A program made the position numbers and the translations under genes. A DNA stretch of 64,000 nucleotides. It comes from Neodontobutis hainanensis (lineage: Eukaryota > Chordata > Actinopteri > Gobiiformes > Odontobutidae). Shown here piece by piece: positions 49,101 through 56,375 of the stretch (position 1 is the first letter of the stretch; every line of letters begins with the position of its first letter). The notes beneath the pieces were generated by a model. That model ran no database searches and was not told where the DNA came from. It saw nothing but the letters and a program-made list of their open reading frames with translations. The stretch is taken from assembly GCA_024349245.1 (NCBI GenBank), contig JALDNG010000022.1, forward strand, positions 16,983,001 to 17,047,000. The letters are read 5' to 3'.

Positions 49101-50147
49101 ATGACCAGCCCAGCCCTGTGCAAACGTGAGCTGTATTGAACCAAACTGAGGCTTGTGTGGAGGCCAGGGTCTGCCAGCCTCCAGAGCTCGGATCAATAGC
49201 AACAATTCAACATTCATCCACCGCTGTCTATCTCTCACAGAGCTGCTGCTGAAGTCCGAGTGGTGCCAGGACCAAGGCACAACTTGAATGACACGATAAA
49301 AGGGAGATAAACAATACAGCATGAACATAAGACACTGGACAATGGCCCTACAAAATATAGTATTATTTATATGATATTGGATTTACTGACTTTGTAATAA
49401 GTCATACAGCAATGTTTTTAATAAAAATCCTTTGTTAGAGCGCACACATGGACACAGATTGAAACAATATTCTAAATTATAGACATGTAGCAGATTGACT
49501 TATTTTCTGATTGACTTAATTGTTTTTGAATTGGATTTAACTTTAAAATAGCAGCATCCACAAGAAATTGTTCATTTTTGGTTGATAATGAAATTTTACT
49601 CCTCTGCAACTATGCACTTTATTTTACTTCTAAAGTTACTAATATAGTCTTCATTATTATTAATGTTGATGCTGTTATAATAATGCTGTTATGAGCAACA
49701 AAATATTAGGTGTATATTTCATAAGCAGTGCTACAACACAAATATAAAGAAATATGTATAAATATATACACACTAACAAAAATAAATCAATACCTGTTTA
49801 CAACTATTAACAAAATGTTTTAATCACATATGTTGCTATATAAAGACTGCTTCCAACTATTCACTCCACATCTTGGAGCTGCTACCAATGTTGTTACATA
49901 AACTGGCAAAAATTGTCAGATGAACAGGCAAACCATCCCTACACAATAAAAATTAGGCTATTTAATGTCAAAGAGTCATGCACATGACTCTTTGATATAT
50001 ATTTTAAGATCTCTTAGAGGTTAAAATGAGACTTCTCAAGGTCCAACAGGAAGCACTTCACAGTTCATATGAGTACAATATGAATACCTGAGGATGAAAC
50101 ACTGGCACGGCCGGTTGCTGTCCTTGTGGCTGCGTGTCCATATCCAT
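4063..50147 (-). CDS. nek7: nek7, serine/threonine kinase NEK7 (whole gene, nine coding exons)
   Basis: The gene encodes a small NIMA-family Ser/Thr kinase. The family is known to act downstream of NEK9 in mitotic spindle assembly and, for NEK7, as a partner of NLRP3. Join of minus-strand exons: 50147-50088, 43191-43051, 42108-42046, 36322-36212, 32413-32305, 31017-30910, 21431-21337, 8979-8866, 4173-4063. The product is 303 residues, almost all kinase domain. Visible motifs are the glycine loop IGRGQFSEV (41-49), VALKK with Lys64, the helix-C Glu83, the catalytic loop HRDIKPAN (160-167), DLG in place of DFG (180-182), the activation-loop Ser196, and GTPYYMSPE (199-207). The NEK6/7 autoinhibitory tyrosine is kept as Tyr98. 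It is NEK7 rather than NEK6 because the N-terminus (Q-rich start, then PDMDYNSLANF) follows NEK7; DLSQMIK, however, is the NEK6 form. All introns are GT-AG and frame is intact throughout. Family identity was made from memory of human NEK6/NEK7, with no search. Confidence 0.96.
5032..5090. repeat. (TG)n microsatellite
   Basis: About 29 uninterrupted TG units inside nek7 intron 8. Confidence 0.95.
5160..5550. promoter_or_regulatory. GC/CpG-rich intronic island, possible regulatory element
   Basis: This stretch is richer in GC and CpG than the surrounding AT-rich intron. It contains POU-like cores (ATATTCATGCG, TTTGCATGG) near 5250-5265, G-runs, and a pyrimidine-rich strand at 5405-5490. It has no coding sense. 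Function is inferred from composition only. Confidence 0.25.
6249..6294. repeat. short direct repeat, two units
   Basis: A 21-nt unit containing AGTTTAAACTCCTCACTGG occurs at 6249-6269 and again at 6274-6294, offset 25 nt. Confidence 0.8.
8866..8979 (-). CDS. nek7: nek7 coding exon 8, C-lobe
   Basis: This 114-nt exon has 38 codons (residues 230-267), acceptor TTTCTGTCTCAG and donor GAG|GTAAGT, phase 0 at both ends. It reads MAALQSPFYGDKMNLYSLCK, then KIEQCDYPPLPSDHYSEE. The initial ATG is internal (YEMAALQ in the protein), so a start called here would be wrong. This exon is very close to human NEK7. Confidence 0.97.
9226..9251. repeat. degenerate telomere-like CCCTAA run
   Basis: CTAACCCCTAACCCAGCCCTAACC-type sequence, about four imperfect CCCTAA units. 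It resembles an interstitial telomere-type microsatellite. Confidence 0.5.
9252..9660. repeat. degenerate tract of related AACCTGTTTTAAAAC-like words
   Basis: About 400 bp in which variants of TTAAAACCTGTT, TTTTAACCTGT and AACCTGGTTA recur every 15-40 bases. It appears to be an old, decayed tandem repeat. Unit length cannot be fixed by eye. Confidence 0.4.
9640..9741 (+). repeat. interspersed repeat copy, shared with about 42.4-42.56 kb
   Basis: The series TTTTTAAT.AAGACC.GCCAA, ACCGCAACTTG, TTTGTCCA and TTTGGACCTGGTCTAAGAC recurs in the same order and strand at 42415-42560. The (CATT)n run at 9690-9718 is an expansion within this copy. Confidence 0.55.
9690..9718. repeat. (CATT)n microsatellite
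   Basis: About seven tandem CATT units. Confidence 0.9.
9742..9790 (+). mobile_element. SINE head fragment
   Basis: GGTGGTTAGCACTCCTGCCT followed by a GTCGATCC B-box-like end. It matches the head of the SINE at 1280-1674 but on the plus strand, with no body. Confidence 0.6.
13306..13420 (+). mobile_element. hAT-like non-autonomous element remnant
   Basis: It begins CAGAGGTGGGCAGAGCAGCC and continues with TCAGGTTAAAGTACC-type sequence. This resembles a widespread fish repeat with CAGAGGTGG ends typical of hAT elements. The far end and target duplication are not resolved. Confidence 0.45.
13868..13942 (-). mobile_element. SINE head fragment
   Basis: On the minus strand, GGCACAGTGGTGGAGTGGTT then GCCTCACAGCAAGATGGTCC and a GGGTTTGATTCCC B box. 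Same family as 1280-1674; only the head is kept. Confidence 0.65.
20380..20432 (+). repeat. short fish-type interspersed repeat fragment
   Basis: The words GCCATCTAGTGGCTAAAAGT and CACAGTGCCGCTTTAA belong to a short motif that recurs widely in fish introns. Assigned from memory. Confidence 0.35.
21337..21431 (-). CDS. nek7: nek7 coding exon 7, P+1 loop and APE region
   Basis: This 95-nt exon completes Val198 and encodes residues 199-229: GTPYYMSPERLHENGYNFKS, then DIWSLGCLLYE. The acceptor lies behind a long C/T run and ends GTGCTCCAG; the donor is GAG|GTAAAC, phase 0. Leu209 replaces the Ile of human SPERIHENGY, a conservative change. Confidence 0.96.
23607..23789 (-). mobile_element. SINE-type repeat with (AAT)n tail
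   Basis: Read on the plus strand it runs (AAT)n, TTTATTTTTATATAGCGCTT, CTCAAAGCGCTTTACA, then GTGTCTTGCCCAAGGACACA and a GGGGGAGAGCGGGA end. It shares the GTGTCTTGCCCAAGGACACA block and order with the fuller copy at 37340-37658, whose minus strand has a tRNA-like head. Confidence 0.6.
24590..24890. promoter_or_regulatory. possible intronic enhancer with octamer motifs
   Basis: The segment holds ATGCTAAT (24788-24795), a perfect octamer ATGCAAAT (24868-24875), several TAATT/ATTA cores and a TTGATTAAAAAG stretch in about 300 bp. The density resembles conserved non-coding elements, but conservation cannot be tested here. Confidence 0.25.
26826..27033. repeat. compound (GT)n array with GA interruptions
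   Basis: About 208 bp of alternating GT interrupted by GAGAGTGTG and GAGTG blocks, ending in a pure run of over 80 bp. Its long translated frames (poly-Cys/Val or His/Thr) are artefacts. Confidence 0.95.
27386..27408. repeat. short hairpin, 10-bp stem
   Basis: TAAGCCTCAA (27386-27395) and TTGAGGCTTA (27399-27408) are perfect inverted copies around a 3-nt loop. Confidence 0.6.
27994..28045. mobile_element. fragment of the GCGCTTTACA repeat family
   Basis: TATATAGTACTTTT then CACCCAAAGCGCTTTACAAG, the same block as in the copy at 23640-23690. Confidence 0.45.
29373..29396. repeat. (GCT)n/(GCC)n trinucleotide run
   Basis: About eight GCT/GCC units in intron 6; not coding in any supported exon. 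Confidence 0.7.
29833..29990 (+). mobile_element. tRNA-headed SINE of a second family
   Basis: The head has CACCTGGTAGAGC and the B-box-like GGGTTCAATTCC. A body follows with TCCTGTTGATCCACACTGGA and an end ATCAAATAAAGGCTAAAA. Unlike the 1280-1674 family, it has no CATT tail. Confidence 0.6.
30910..31017 (-). CDS. nek7: nek7 coding exon 6, DLG motif and activation loop
   Basis: This 108-nt exon completes Asp162, encodes residues 163-197 and gives the first base of Val198. The acceptor is TTTTCTTTGCAG and the donor is CTAG|GTAATT. It carries IKPANVFITATGVVKLGDLG and LGRFFSSKTTAAHSL. Ser196 corresponds to the human Ser195 activated by NEK9. DLG in place of DFG is normal for NEK6/7. Confidence 0.95.
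31018..32304 (-). other. nek7 intron 5
   Basis: A 1.3-kb intron. Bases 31380-31470 are more GC-rich with ATTA/TAAT cores. A T-run lies at 31307-31321. Nothing else is seen. Confidence 0.7.
32305..32413 (-). CDS. nek7: nek7 coding exon 5, catalytic loop
   Basis: This 109-nt exon has residues 126-161 plus the first base of Asp162. The acceptor is GTTTGCTTCCAG and the donor is AGAG|GTAACT, so it leaves in phase 1. It reads HFKKQRRLIPERTVWKYFVQ, then LCSALKHMHSRRVMHR. The codon for the catalytic aspartate of HRD is split across the intron. The KKQRRLIPER patch (human KKQKRLIPER) lies in the region reported to touch NLRP3 in mammals; whether that contact exists in fish is not shown here. Confidence 0.95.
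32414..36211 (-). other. nek7 intron 4
   Basis: A 3.8-kb intron with a (TA)n run at 33336-33353 and no supported gene. A 136-codon minus frame at 32562-32972 has no recognisable features. Confidence 0.65.
33336..33353. repeat. (TA)n microsatellite
   Basis: About nine TA units. Confidence 0.85.
36212..36322 (-). CDS. nek7: nek7 coding exon 4, hinge region
   Basis: This 111-nt exon has 37 codons (residues 89-125), acceptor TTTTTCCTCTGCAG and donor AAG|GTAAGA, phase 0 at both ends. It reads QLNHPNVIKYHESFIENNEL then NIVLELADAGDLSQMIK and spans the N-lobe strands and hinge. Tyr98 matches the human Tyr97 described as autoinhibitory. His99 replaces the second Tyr of the human protein, and Gln replaces Arg in DLSRMIK, as in NEK6. 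Confidence 0.95.
37137..37339 (+). mobile_element. SINE body and tail, head missing
   Basis: It matches, in reverse orientation, the body of the SINE at 1280-1674: AGTGTCCCTA, GAGAGTGAATGGTTGTCTGT, CTAACTGGCCACT, GGCTCCAGTCACC, ACGGGACTAAG, and a GAAAATGAATGAATGAATA tail. The tRNA-like head is absent, so this is a 5'-truncated copy. Confidence 0.75.
37340..37658 (-). mobile_element. tRNA-headed SINE-type repeat
   Basis: On the minus strand the head is GGGGCGCAGTGGCTCAGGTG with a GGTTGGCAGTTCAATTCCGG B-box-like segment. The body carries TGTGTCCTTGGGCAAGACAC and the end has a degenerate GCGCTTTGAG-type block. This is the fullest copy of the family at 23607 and 27994. Confidence 0.65.
37711..37744. 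repeat. (TA)n microsatellite
   Basis: Seventeen TA units. Confidence 0.95.
38040..38460. promoter_or_regulatory. CpG- and pyrimidine-rich intronic island
   Basis: CpG is frequent here (GCGCGCGC at 38165-38172, CGCGTC twice), and 38200-38310 is a near-continuous C/T strand. Composition is unlike the flanking AT-rich intron. No splice-bounded coding sequence is evident; regulatory role or alternative promoter is a guess. Confidence 0.2.
38555..38652. mobile_element. MITE-like 98-bp hairpin
   Basis: Perfect 19-bp inverted repeats (38555-38573 ATATCACATAGCGTCTTGC; 38634-38652 its reverse complement) enclose 60 nt whose edges also pair imperfectly. Trimmed to TCACATAGCG ends, TA lies on both sides, like a TA target duplication. 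It could also be a structured RNA. Confidence 0.5.
40139..40177. repeat. (GT)n microsatellite
   Basis: About 19 GT units. Confidence 0.95.
42046..42108 (-). CDS. nek7: nek7 coding exon 3, helix C
   Basis: This 63-nt exon has 21 codons (residues 68-88), read as IFNLMDAKARQDCIKEIDLL and a final K. It carries helix C with Glu83, the expected salt-bridge partner of Lys64. The acceptor follows a CT-rich run and ends GATAG; the donor is AAG|GTAAAG. Both ends are phase 0. It is easy to miss because it is short and has no start codon near its 5' end. Confidence 0.93.
42109..43050 (-). other. nek7 intron 2
   Basis: This 0.9-kb intron is the shortest. It contains a diverged repeat at 42415-42560 and nothing else. 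Confidence 0.75.
42415..42560 (+). repeat. interspersed repeat copy, shared with about 9.64-9.74 kb
   Basis: TTTTTAAATTAGGACCAGCC, AAGACCACAACTGG, TTTATTTGTCCA and TTTGGACATGGTTTAAGACA align in order with 9640-9741. Confidence 0.55.
43051..43191 (-). CDS. nek7: nek7 coding exon 2, ATP-binding lobe
   Basis: This 141-nt exon has 47 codons (residues 21-67), acceptor TTCTTGTCTTTCAG and donor CAG|GTATGT, phase 0 at both ends. It encodes KPLQPDMDYNSLANF, the glycine loop IGRGQFSEV and the ATP-anchoring lysine in VALKKVQ. The PDMDYNSLANF stretch is the strongest evidence for NEK7 over NEK6. Confidence 0.96.
45517..45560 (+). repeat. fish-type GGGCGATAT repeat fragment
   Basis: GTCGGGCGATATGACCTCGA matches the start of a repeat common in fish; related starts occur near 6073 and 61279. 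Assigned from memory. Confidence 0.35.
46000..46290. promoter_or_regulatory. GC-rich intronic island, possible regulatory element
   Basis: A GC-rich block (GGCCGGGCTGCCAGGC, GCCGGCGGCCTCGG) around homeodomain-like cores CATTAGAGCTAATC near 46165-46185. It lies 3 kb after coding exon 1. Conservation is untested. Confidence 0.25.
49968..49995. repeat. perfect palindrome, 13-bp arms
   Basis: TCAAAGAGTCATG (49968-49980), a CA spacer, then CATGACTCTTTGA (49983-49995). The arms are exact inverted copies. Confidence 0.85.
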
Positions 50148-50175
50148 GGTGTCAGGAGCCCGATCCTTTACACCT
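50088..50175 (-). CDS. nek7: nek7 coding exon 1 with start codon
   Basis: The exon starts after a TTTTCGTTTTGCAG acceptor, so at least one non-coding exon must lie upstream. It has 28 nt of 5' UTR (50175-50148), then ATG at 50147-50145 in a good context (GACACCATGG). Twenty codons encode MDMDTQPQGQQPAVPVFHPQ, matching the short Pro/Gln-rich NEK7 N-terminal extension. The donor is CAG|GTATTC and the exon ends in phase 0. A second in-frame ATG is codon 3, so initiation there would lose only two residues. Confidence 0.93.
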
Positions 50176-51230
50176 CTGCAAAACGAAAACAAAAAAAAAA
50201 CTATGTAATCCAATACAGCCTTGACCAAAAACAAACCCTTCGTTAGTTATATCCTTGAGAAATGATCAATAATAAACTCTACTAACATCTAACTGCAGTA
50301 AATAATAACATCAAATGGATGATTGTTTTGTGTTGTTGAGCGGCGCGCGTTGGTTGTTTCCACAAGTGGTTTTGTGTTTCAGCCTAACTGGATCTCAAGT
50401 CATGCCTGTGGGCTCAGGTTGCAAGAAAGCAGATCTACGGCTCACTGCGATTTCCTTCTGAACAAAGATGAGATAATGTCCCTTTGAATGTCCTTGGCAA
50501 TCTTCCAGGCCACCTTTCCGTGGAATTATTAGTTCGCATTAACTTCTCTATAACAACAAGTCACACAGAGGTGACTGTATCGTACATTGTGAGATTTTTT
50601 ATGTTTTGGCTTGTAGCCTAGAAACAACGTGATCCTTTCAGGAATTGATGGCTGTTATTCCAAATCTGTTTGAGTACATGTATGGTACAATGCCTTTGCC
50701 CACCACAGTGGACACTACCCACTGACAGTCTCTACAAAATTAAAGAAAAATGCCATGTTGTGTTTTTGGTCACATCTCAACACTCTTTTCTTGTTAGCAC
50801 CTACAGTAGCTCGGCAGGGACATACTGTTGTGCATAAACAAACCTAGTGGAAATAGGTGTTCACTTCTTTAAAGACAAAATTCAATGACTGAATTGAATG
50901 TTGAATTGCAGTTTTATGGAGGTAAGAAATTTCAGAAATAAAGTTTTAAGCATTTTTTGCATTCCAAAGAAGGAAAAAAAAGAGAAACACCTAAAGAAAA
51001 CCCTGACTTGGTGACATTACAGCATTTGAACGATTAATAAAGTATGATGCAAAAAATATATGCAGACATAAAATTAGCTTATGAGTCGAGAGTCTTCCTG
51101 CATCCATGACAGATGCTCCGGGGTCAGGCCAATAGTGAGCACAACCATGCCCTTAACATGATCGCATATTTGAACAATTAGCACCAAGCTATTTATATTT
51201 TATGCATCATACTGAGCATGCTCAGTACAC

Positions 51231-51232
51231 GG

Positions 51233-51266
<34 letters not shown>

Positions 51267-51269
51267 AGA
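51231..51269. repeat. (GACA)n microsatellite
   Basis: About nine GACA/GACG units. Confidence 0.9.
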
Positions 51270-52839
51270 ACTGACAAAACAGACCAGACAAAAAACAGGT
51301 TTAGTTTCTGTGCAGTTTTAAGCCAAGCCATAGGCATCATTTTGATATCTTTGTAAATATTTTTTTCTATATATTTGAGCTTCATGTTAACATGCAAATG
51401 GACAGAAAACGGGGATTTTAAAATCCTGTATTTGAAGGTTTTATGTACTGAGCGTGTCCATATTCATGGTAACCAAAACAATAAAGGCAACTATGATACC
51501 AGCTCTTAGGACTAATTATAAGTTTACACCTGGCAAGCTTGTATCAGAAGGTAACACTAAACAATTCCATCTCATTATCCGACCATACAAAAGAATAACT
51601 GTGAATGTTACTAGTTACTTGCCAAGATGGAGGTTGTTGTGTTGATGTTTAAACAAGATTTACCAACATTCTTAAAACTATAAAATACTGCTTTGTTCAA
51701 ATTTACACAGTGAAATATGGTTATTAAACCCCTTATCATTTTGGGTCCATTTGTCTAAAATAGCTGAAAAAAGTATTCCAAAATGAAAATGATTGCTGTT
51801 CTTGAACCCTTTGGAGTATATGTAAAAGTTTGGGCGCTTTGTAAAAGGTAACAGTCTGCATTTCTTACTCAGTGAAATATATTGCAGGTGTAACTGGTAA
51901 ATAGTTATATACTTTGGAACAAACTGAAATAAAATGTTTTTTCCTCATCTGATTTTTTTTTTAAAAAAAAAAAAAGGCTGCACAGCGCTCCAGTTGAGAG
52001 CTATGGATTGAAATACACAATGTGCAATACAAAATACAGATGAGGTCTTGACTATTACCATTTCAAATTTGAAAATAATATCTGCAAAAATGAGCTTTTT
52101 ACACCCGTGTTTTTGTGGGTATGTCCAGACGTTGGAGGCTAACGAGGATAACGTTTGAACATTCTAGTAAAAACTACCATTACCTCTGAATGCTTCAACA
52201 TATGGACATTAATGAGGGCTTTACACTTAGAAGAATCATGTAAAATACCCAGAGTCACGTTCAGTTTTCAGGAGATACATATATAAGCCAGAACAAAATG
52301 AAATGTGTATTGAGATTTACATTGGAATATGCTTCTCTTGTCAGCCACAGAAGCAGTGTTCTGCAGCTCATTGGCTCTACGTCTGGGGGTTCCAAGGCAG
52401 CTTGTGAGCTGAAAGGTTGGATGTGCGAGGAAAAGAGTTGGGCATGCACTTTTGTGCAAGTCTAACTCTCATTGGTTGTTACTCGCCCTTGTACACCCCC
52501 TACTTTCTCCCCATTGGTCAAATTGGGTGTCAATCAGACGCTAGAGGGACATAGGAATATTATGGGGTACAAAGCTAATAAAAAATAAAACTATAATTAG
52601 ACCCATGAGATTAACTTAGAATTATATGCGTGTCCCTGAGATCACCTCACATCAAGTGACCTAGATTTATTTTGCTAAAGCTGCCTGTAGAGAAAATATT
52701 TTAAAGGGGATTACAAAGGCTACTGTTTAAAATAAAACAGCCACTGTAGGTTGATGTCTTATATATGTATATGAAACTATTATTTAACTTGCATTTGATT
52801 TTTGATATTCCAAACACATTTGTTTTTTGTTCAAAGCAT

Positions 52840-52895
52840 CGGTATCGATTCGGTACTGCCAATACCAGCCTGCATTTTACTTGGTATTGGCTCAG
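52840..52895. repeat. small inverted repeat of GGTATCGATTCGG type
   Basis: GCCAATACCA (52858-52867) and TGGTATTGGC (52882-52891) are perfect inverted copies around 14 nt, next to ATCGGTATCGATTCGGTA. This resembles a diverged repeat common in fish. Confidence 0.4.
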
Positions 52896-52989
52896 AAAGA
52901 AAGGAATGAATCCCACAAAGATAACAATAACATGGAAGCTCCAAGGTCTTAAAAATTATTAAACTGTTATGGTATCACAAATGTATTGT

Positions 52990-53160
52990 GTATAGTTGAC
53001 AGCAAAATTACTTTTTACTTAGTACATTTCAGAGACTGTACTTTTTAACTTTTACTTGCATATAGTTGAATCAGTACTTCTACTTTTACCAGAGTTGTTT
53101 TTAACACAGGTATCTGTACTTCTACTTAAGTACAGAATGTGAACTCTTTTGCCACCTCTG
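52990..53160 (-). mobile_element. hAT-like non-autonomous element remnant
   Basis: Tracts of TACTTTTTACTT, GTACTTCTACTTTTAC and TACTTCTACTTAAGTACAG end in GCCACCTCTG, the complement of a CAGAGGTGG end. It pairs in type with 13306-13420, on the other strand. Confidence 0.5.
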
Positions 53161-53240
53161 ATTGTTTATCATCAACTAGTGGACTTGTTGGAGTGTTATA
53201 CATGTTGTGTGGACAGAGATATCCTTTTATGAAAGTATGT

Positions 53241-53265
53241 GTGTGTGTAGTGTAGTGTAGTGTAT
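53241..53265. repeat. (GTGTA)n short tandem repeat
   Basis: About five GTGTA/GTAGT units, one altered. Confidence 0.8.
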
Positions 53266-54269
53266 TGTAGTGTCAGCACATTTGTGGGTGTATACAGAGA
53301 AAATGGAAATAAATGGAAAACAGTCATAAGGAAAAATCTATTTATAAAGAAGCAGAGTCCAGGCTTTAACCAGTTCAGTTCAATGGGTGATTTCCAGTTT
53401 CAAGGTAAACAGTGGTTTTAAAATGTCACAGTATGAAAATTACTAACCCAGGGCATAGTGTTCTGGGAGCTAAGGAGTTAAGAAACAGCAAAACTATGAA
53501 GAAACAAACCTCTATGGAGTTGGTGACGATTGATAAATCAACTGTGGGGGACTATTTAAGCAAAGGCTCTTTTAAATAAGAAATAAAACAAGAAATGTAG
53601 TCTTATTGGCACTATCCTGGTTAAATAAAAGGTGAAATTAATATATAAAAATAACCATTCAAAACAAAGGAGATGAGCACTGCTACATTACTGTTAATCT
53701 GAAAAGTCCTTTCACTTAAATAACTTAAAGTTGTATCCAAATGAACAGGGCAATAGCACCAATGCAACAAGAAGAAAAGTTGGTTTAAAGCTCTTATCTC
53801 GTAGACTGCATTTTTTTACATAATTAAATATGATTGTTTGGTTTATCTGCTATACATCTGGAATTAGAGTTGTAATTGCAATACTATATTTCTTTCATCA
53901 AGGTTATCATTTTGTCACAGTTCCAAACTGTCCCATGCCTTTTCAGTTCTTTGATAAAAAGAAGCTGATAACAAGAATGTCTTAATGTCTTTAAAACAAT
54001 GTCTTATTTACATGAATGCAAAGTCTGTAAACAAAGACGATCATTTTAAACATAAACACAAAAGAGAAACAGCGGCAGGACTTTTTACAGCGGGGCATTT
54101 ACAGGTTTTCCCAGCAGAGTGAAGGCCGTCTGTCTGCGGATCTGTCACACTGACATTTGTGTAATACCCTCTGTCTCTAGTTTCTGTCGCCTCTGAGGAA
54201 ACCAGAAGCAGGAGCTCAAACCTCTACGGCCAATTAAAAATCCCCCTGTGCAGGAGCAGAGAATGGCAC

Positions 54270-54380
54270 TGAGGAGTTGTCTCCCAACTAAGGTCGTCAA
54301 GCCCATTCACTAAAGGTTAATAATGCTAATTAGACATTTCCATTGCACTGCTAATGTAAAGGGGAGTGTGTGTCAGCGAG
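54270..54380. promoter_or_regulatory. homeodomain-core-rich stretch, possible regulatory element
   Basis: GGTTAATAATGCTAATTAGA (54315-54334) and CTGCTAATG follow closely, with several TAAT/ATTA cores in 60 bp. Confidence 0.2.
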
Positions 54381-56136
54381 GTTGTGTCTAATGAAGCATG
54401 TGGACACACAATTTATCAAAATAGATTAAGTGTAGCTTGGCATTGGTGGTTTGCAACTCTTAAACTTTGAAGGGTTTTTATTAGTTTAATAAAAATAATG
54501 TTTTGATGAAAAATAGTTTGTTTTTTGGGACTGATCTGAGCTTAAACTAATACCACACGTATTATCATTGTTACAGTTTATCTATGTTGCCCTCCCACAC
54601 AGATAAATTATGACTTCTATTGAATATTTTGTCCCATTGATTGGAGCCATTGACCCATATCCTTTCTGTAAACCTAGGAAACTTTAAAATTAGCTTCCAT
54701 TCCAGTCAATAAGATTTTCAGAAAGTCGATTACAATTATTAATTGTTCAAATCATCTTAAAGTCATCTTAAATGTGCATGCCACTGTCACAAACATGCTT
54801 AAAACCTCAGTGTTTACCAAACATTGAACAGAAAATGACAGCCTGCATTTGTTTGATTTGACCCACCACAGCCTCAATAAGAAAACGAAAATGTATTATA
54901 TTCTTGGCTCATTTAGCGTCGGGTGTTACAGGCTGTTGCATTGACCTGGGCCTTTGTCTGTTACGTGAGATTCTGATAAAAGCTCTGTGCATAGACTCAG
55001 TACCAGCTGGGAGTTATGAGAGTGAGGAGACTTCTTCTCTTGACACCATTTTAGTGATATAGCTGTTACTCAACAGAGAAAGGCTAGTTAGGTTTGCAGA
55101 AAACCAGATAAGTATTGTTGTAGTGTTGAATATAAAGCACCACTACACACGTTTGCTTTGATTAACAAGCAATTAACTCAAACACAGCCGAGCCCATGTC
55201 CTTTGTGATGTGAACACTAGACAGAGCAGGCACAATGCAACAGATTGTTTCTCCCCCAAAACTACGTCATCCCCCTACAGCACCTTAGGTCTGGGTCAAA
55301 CAATAGAACAGATGTATGTGTAAGACTCATTATGCCTAATACTAATTGTACTGGAATAGATTTTAAAAGCCAAACCCTGTATGTCATCGACTGTATAAAA
55401 CCAGAATTAAAAAGGTTAAAAGGTAATTTGCATTATTTTTAAATTACACTTTCCATACAGATGATCCCTCTGCCTCCTGCTCTAGAGACTGACTCTTCAC
55501 ACTTTACTCTTGTGTCTTGTTAAACTGGGCTGGCACCCTTACCGTCCTCCTGACTGCGTTTCTGTCTGTCTAAATGTCAAAATACCCAGGGGGCATCTGA
55601 GCTCTGAACAGCAATCTTTCACCTCCCACGTCCCACATTAACCAGATCAATTAAGACTGCCATGTCAGATTAACGCACATTGAAAAAAGGAATACTTAAT
55701 TGCGCTTGTTTAATTGAAAGGAGGAAATAAACACAGGACGAGGATGTGCTTTAGGCTTCTGTTTGAACACTATTTAAGAAACTTAAATCTATCAAAGCCC
55801 TGTTGCCAGACACATGAAACGTGTGACTGAGGACTTAGAGATTGACAAAACTTTCATCATGTTAAGTTTAATACAACTCAATCCCTCCCTCAACAAACCC
55901 AATTCCCACTGTTATATTCGCTTCCTTTGAAATCCACAGAAGGCACTACTTTCATTGCAAGACTCCAAAGCCCTGTTTCTCTAATCCAGTCCAACTCGGT
56001 AGGTAAGGCTTTTACGCTTTTATTTGAGCAACTATAGTACTAAAGGGCTGCATAATACTTAGAAACTCTGTTATATAAACCTTCATCAAAGTGTTTTTGC
56101 CATATTTCTGACATATAGTAAAGGATTATAAACTAG

Positions 56137-56375
56137 CCTTCATCGGCATGTCCGTCCTGAGAGTGGATCCCACCTTCTCTGGTTCTCCCTGAGGTTTCTC
56201 TTTTTTCCCGGTTGGGTTTTTTTGGAGTTTTTCCTCCCCCTGATGTAGGGTCTAAGGACAGGGGATGATTTCTAGTGGGGTCTGTTGAGCCCTTAGAGGC
56301 GGCTGTTGTTGTGATATTGGGCAATCCAAAAATAAATGTCTTGTCCTGTCCCGTCTTGTCTTGTCACTAAAAATC
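56137..56375 (+). mobile_element. fish interspersed repeat with TCTTG-type tail
   Basis: Characteristic blocks are CATGTCCGTCCTGAGAGTGG, CTCCCTGAGGTTTCTC, TTTTTGGAGTTTTTCC, GGTCTAAGGACAGGGG and GTGATATTGGGCAATCCAAA, then a TGTCT/TCTTG tail. This matches my memory of a very common teleost element, probably a LINE 3' end. No reverse-transcriptase sequence is present. Confidence 0.6.

Larger units (their letters stand above)
43192..50087 (-). other. nek7 intron 1 of the coding region
   Basis: A 6.9-kb intron with a GGGCGATATGAC fish-repeat fragment near 45517, a GC-rich island at 46000-46290, a purine-rich stretch at 47230-47330, and a perfect palindrome at 49968-49995. Frames of 119-147 codons at 46969-47483 and 47941-48300 are compositional, without domains. 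Confidence 0.6.
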
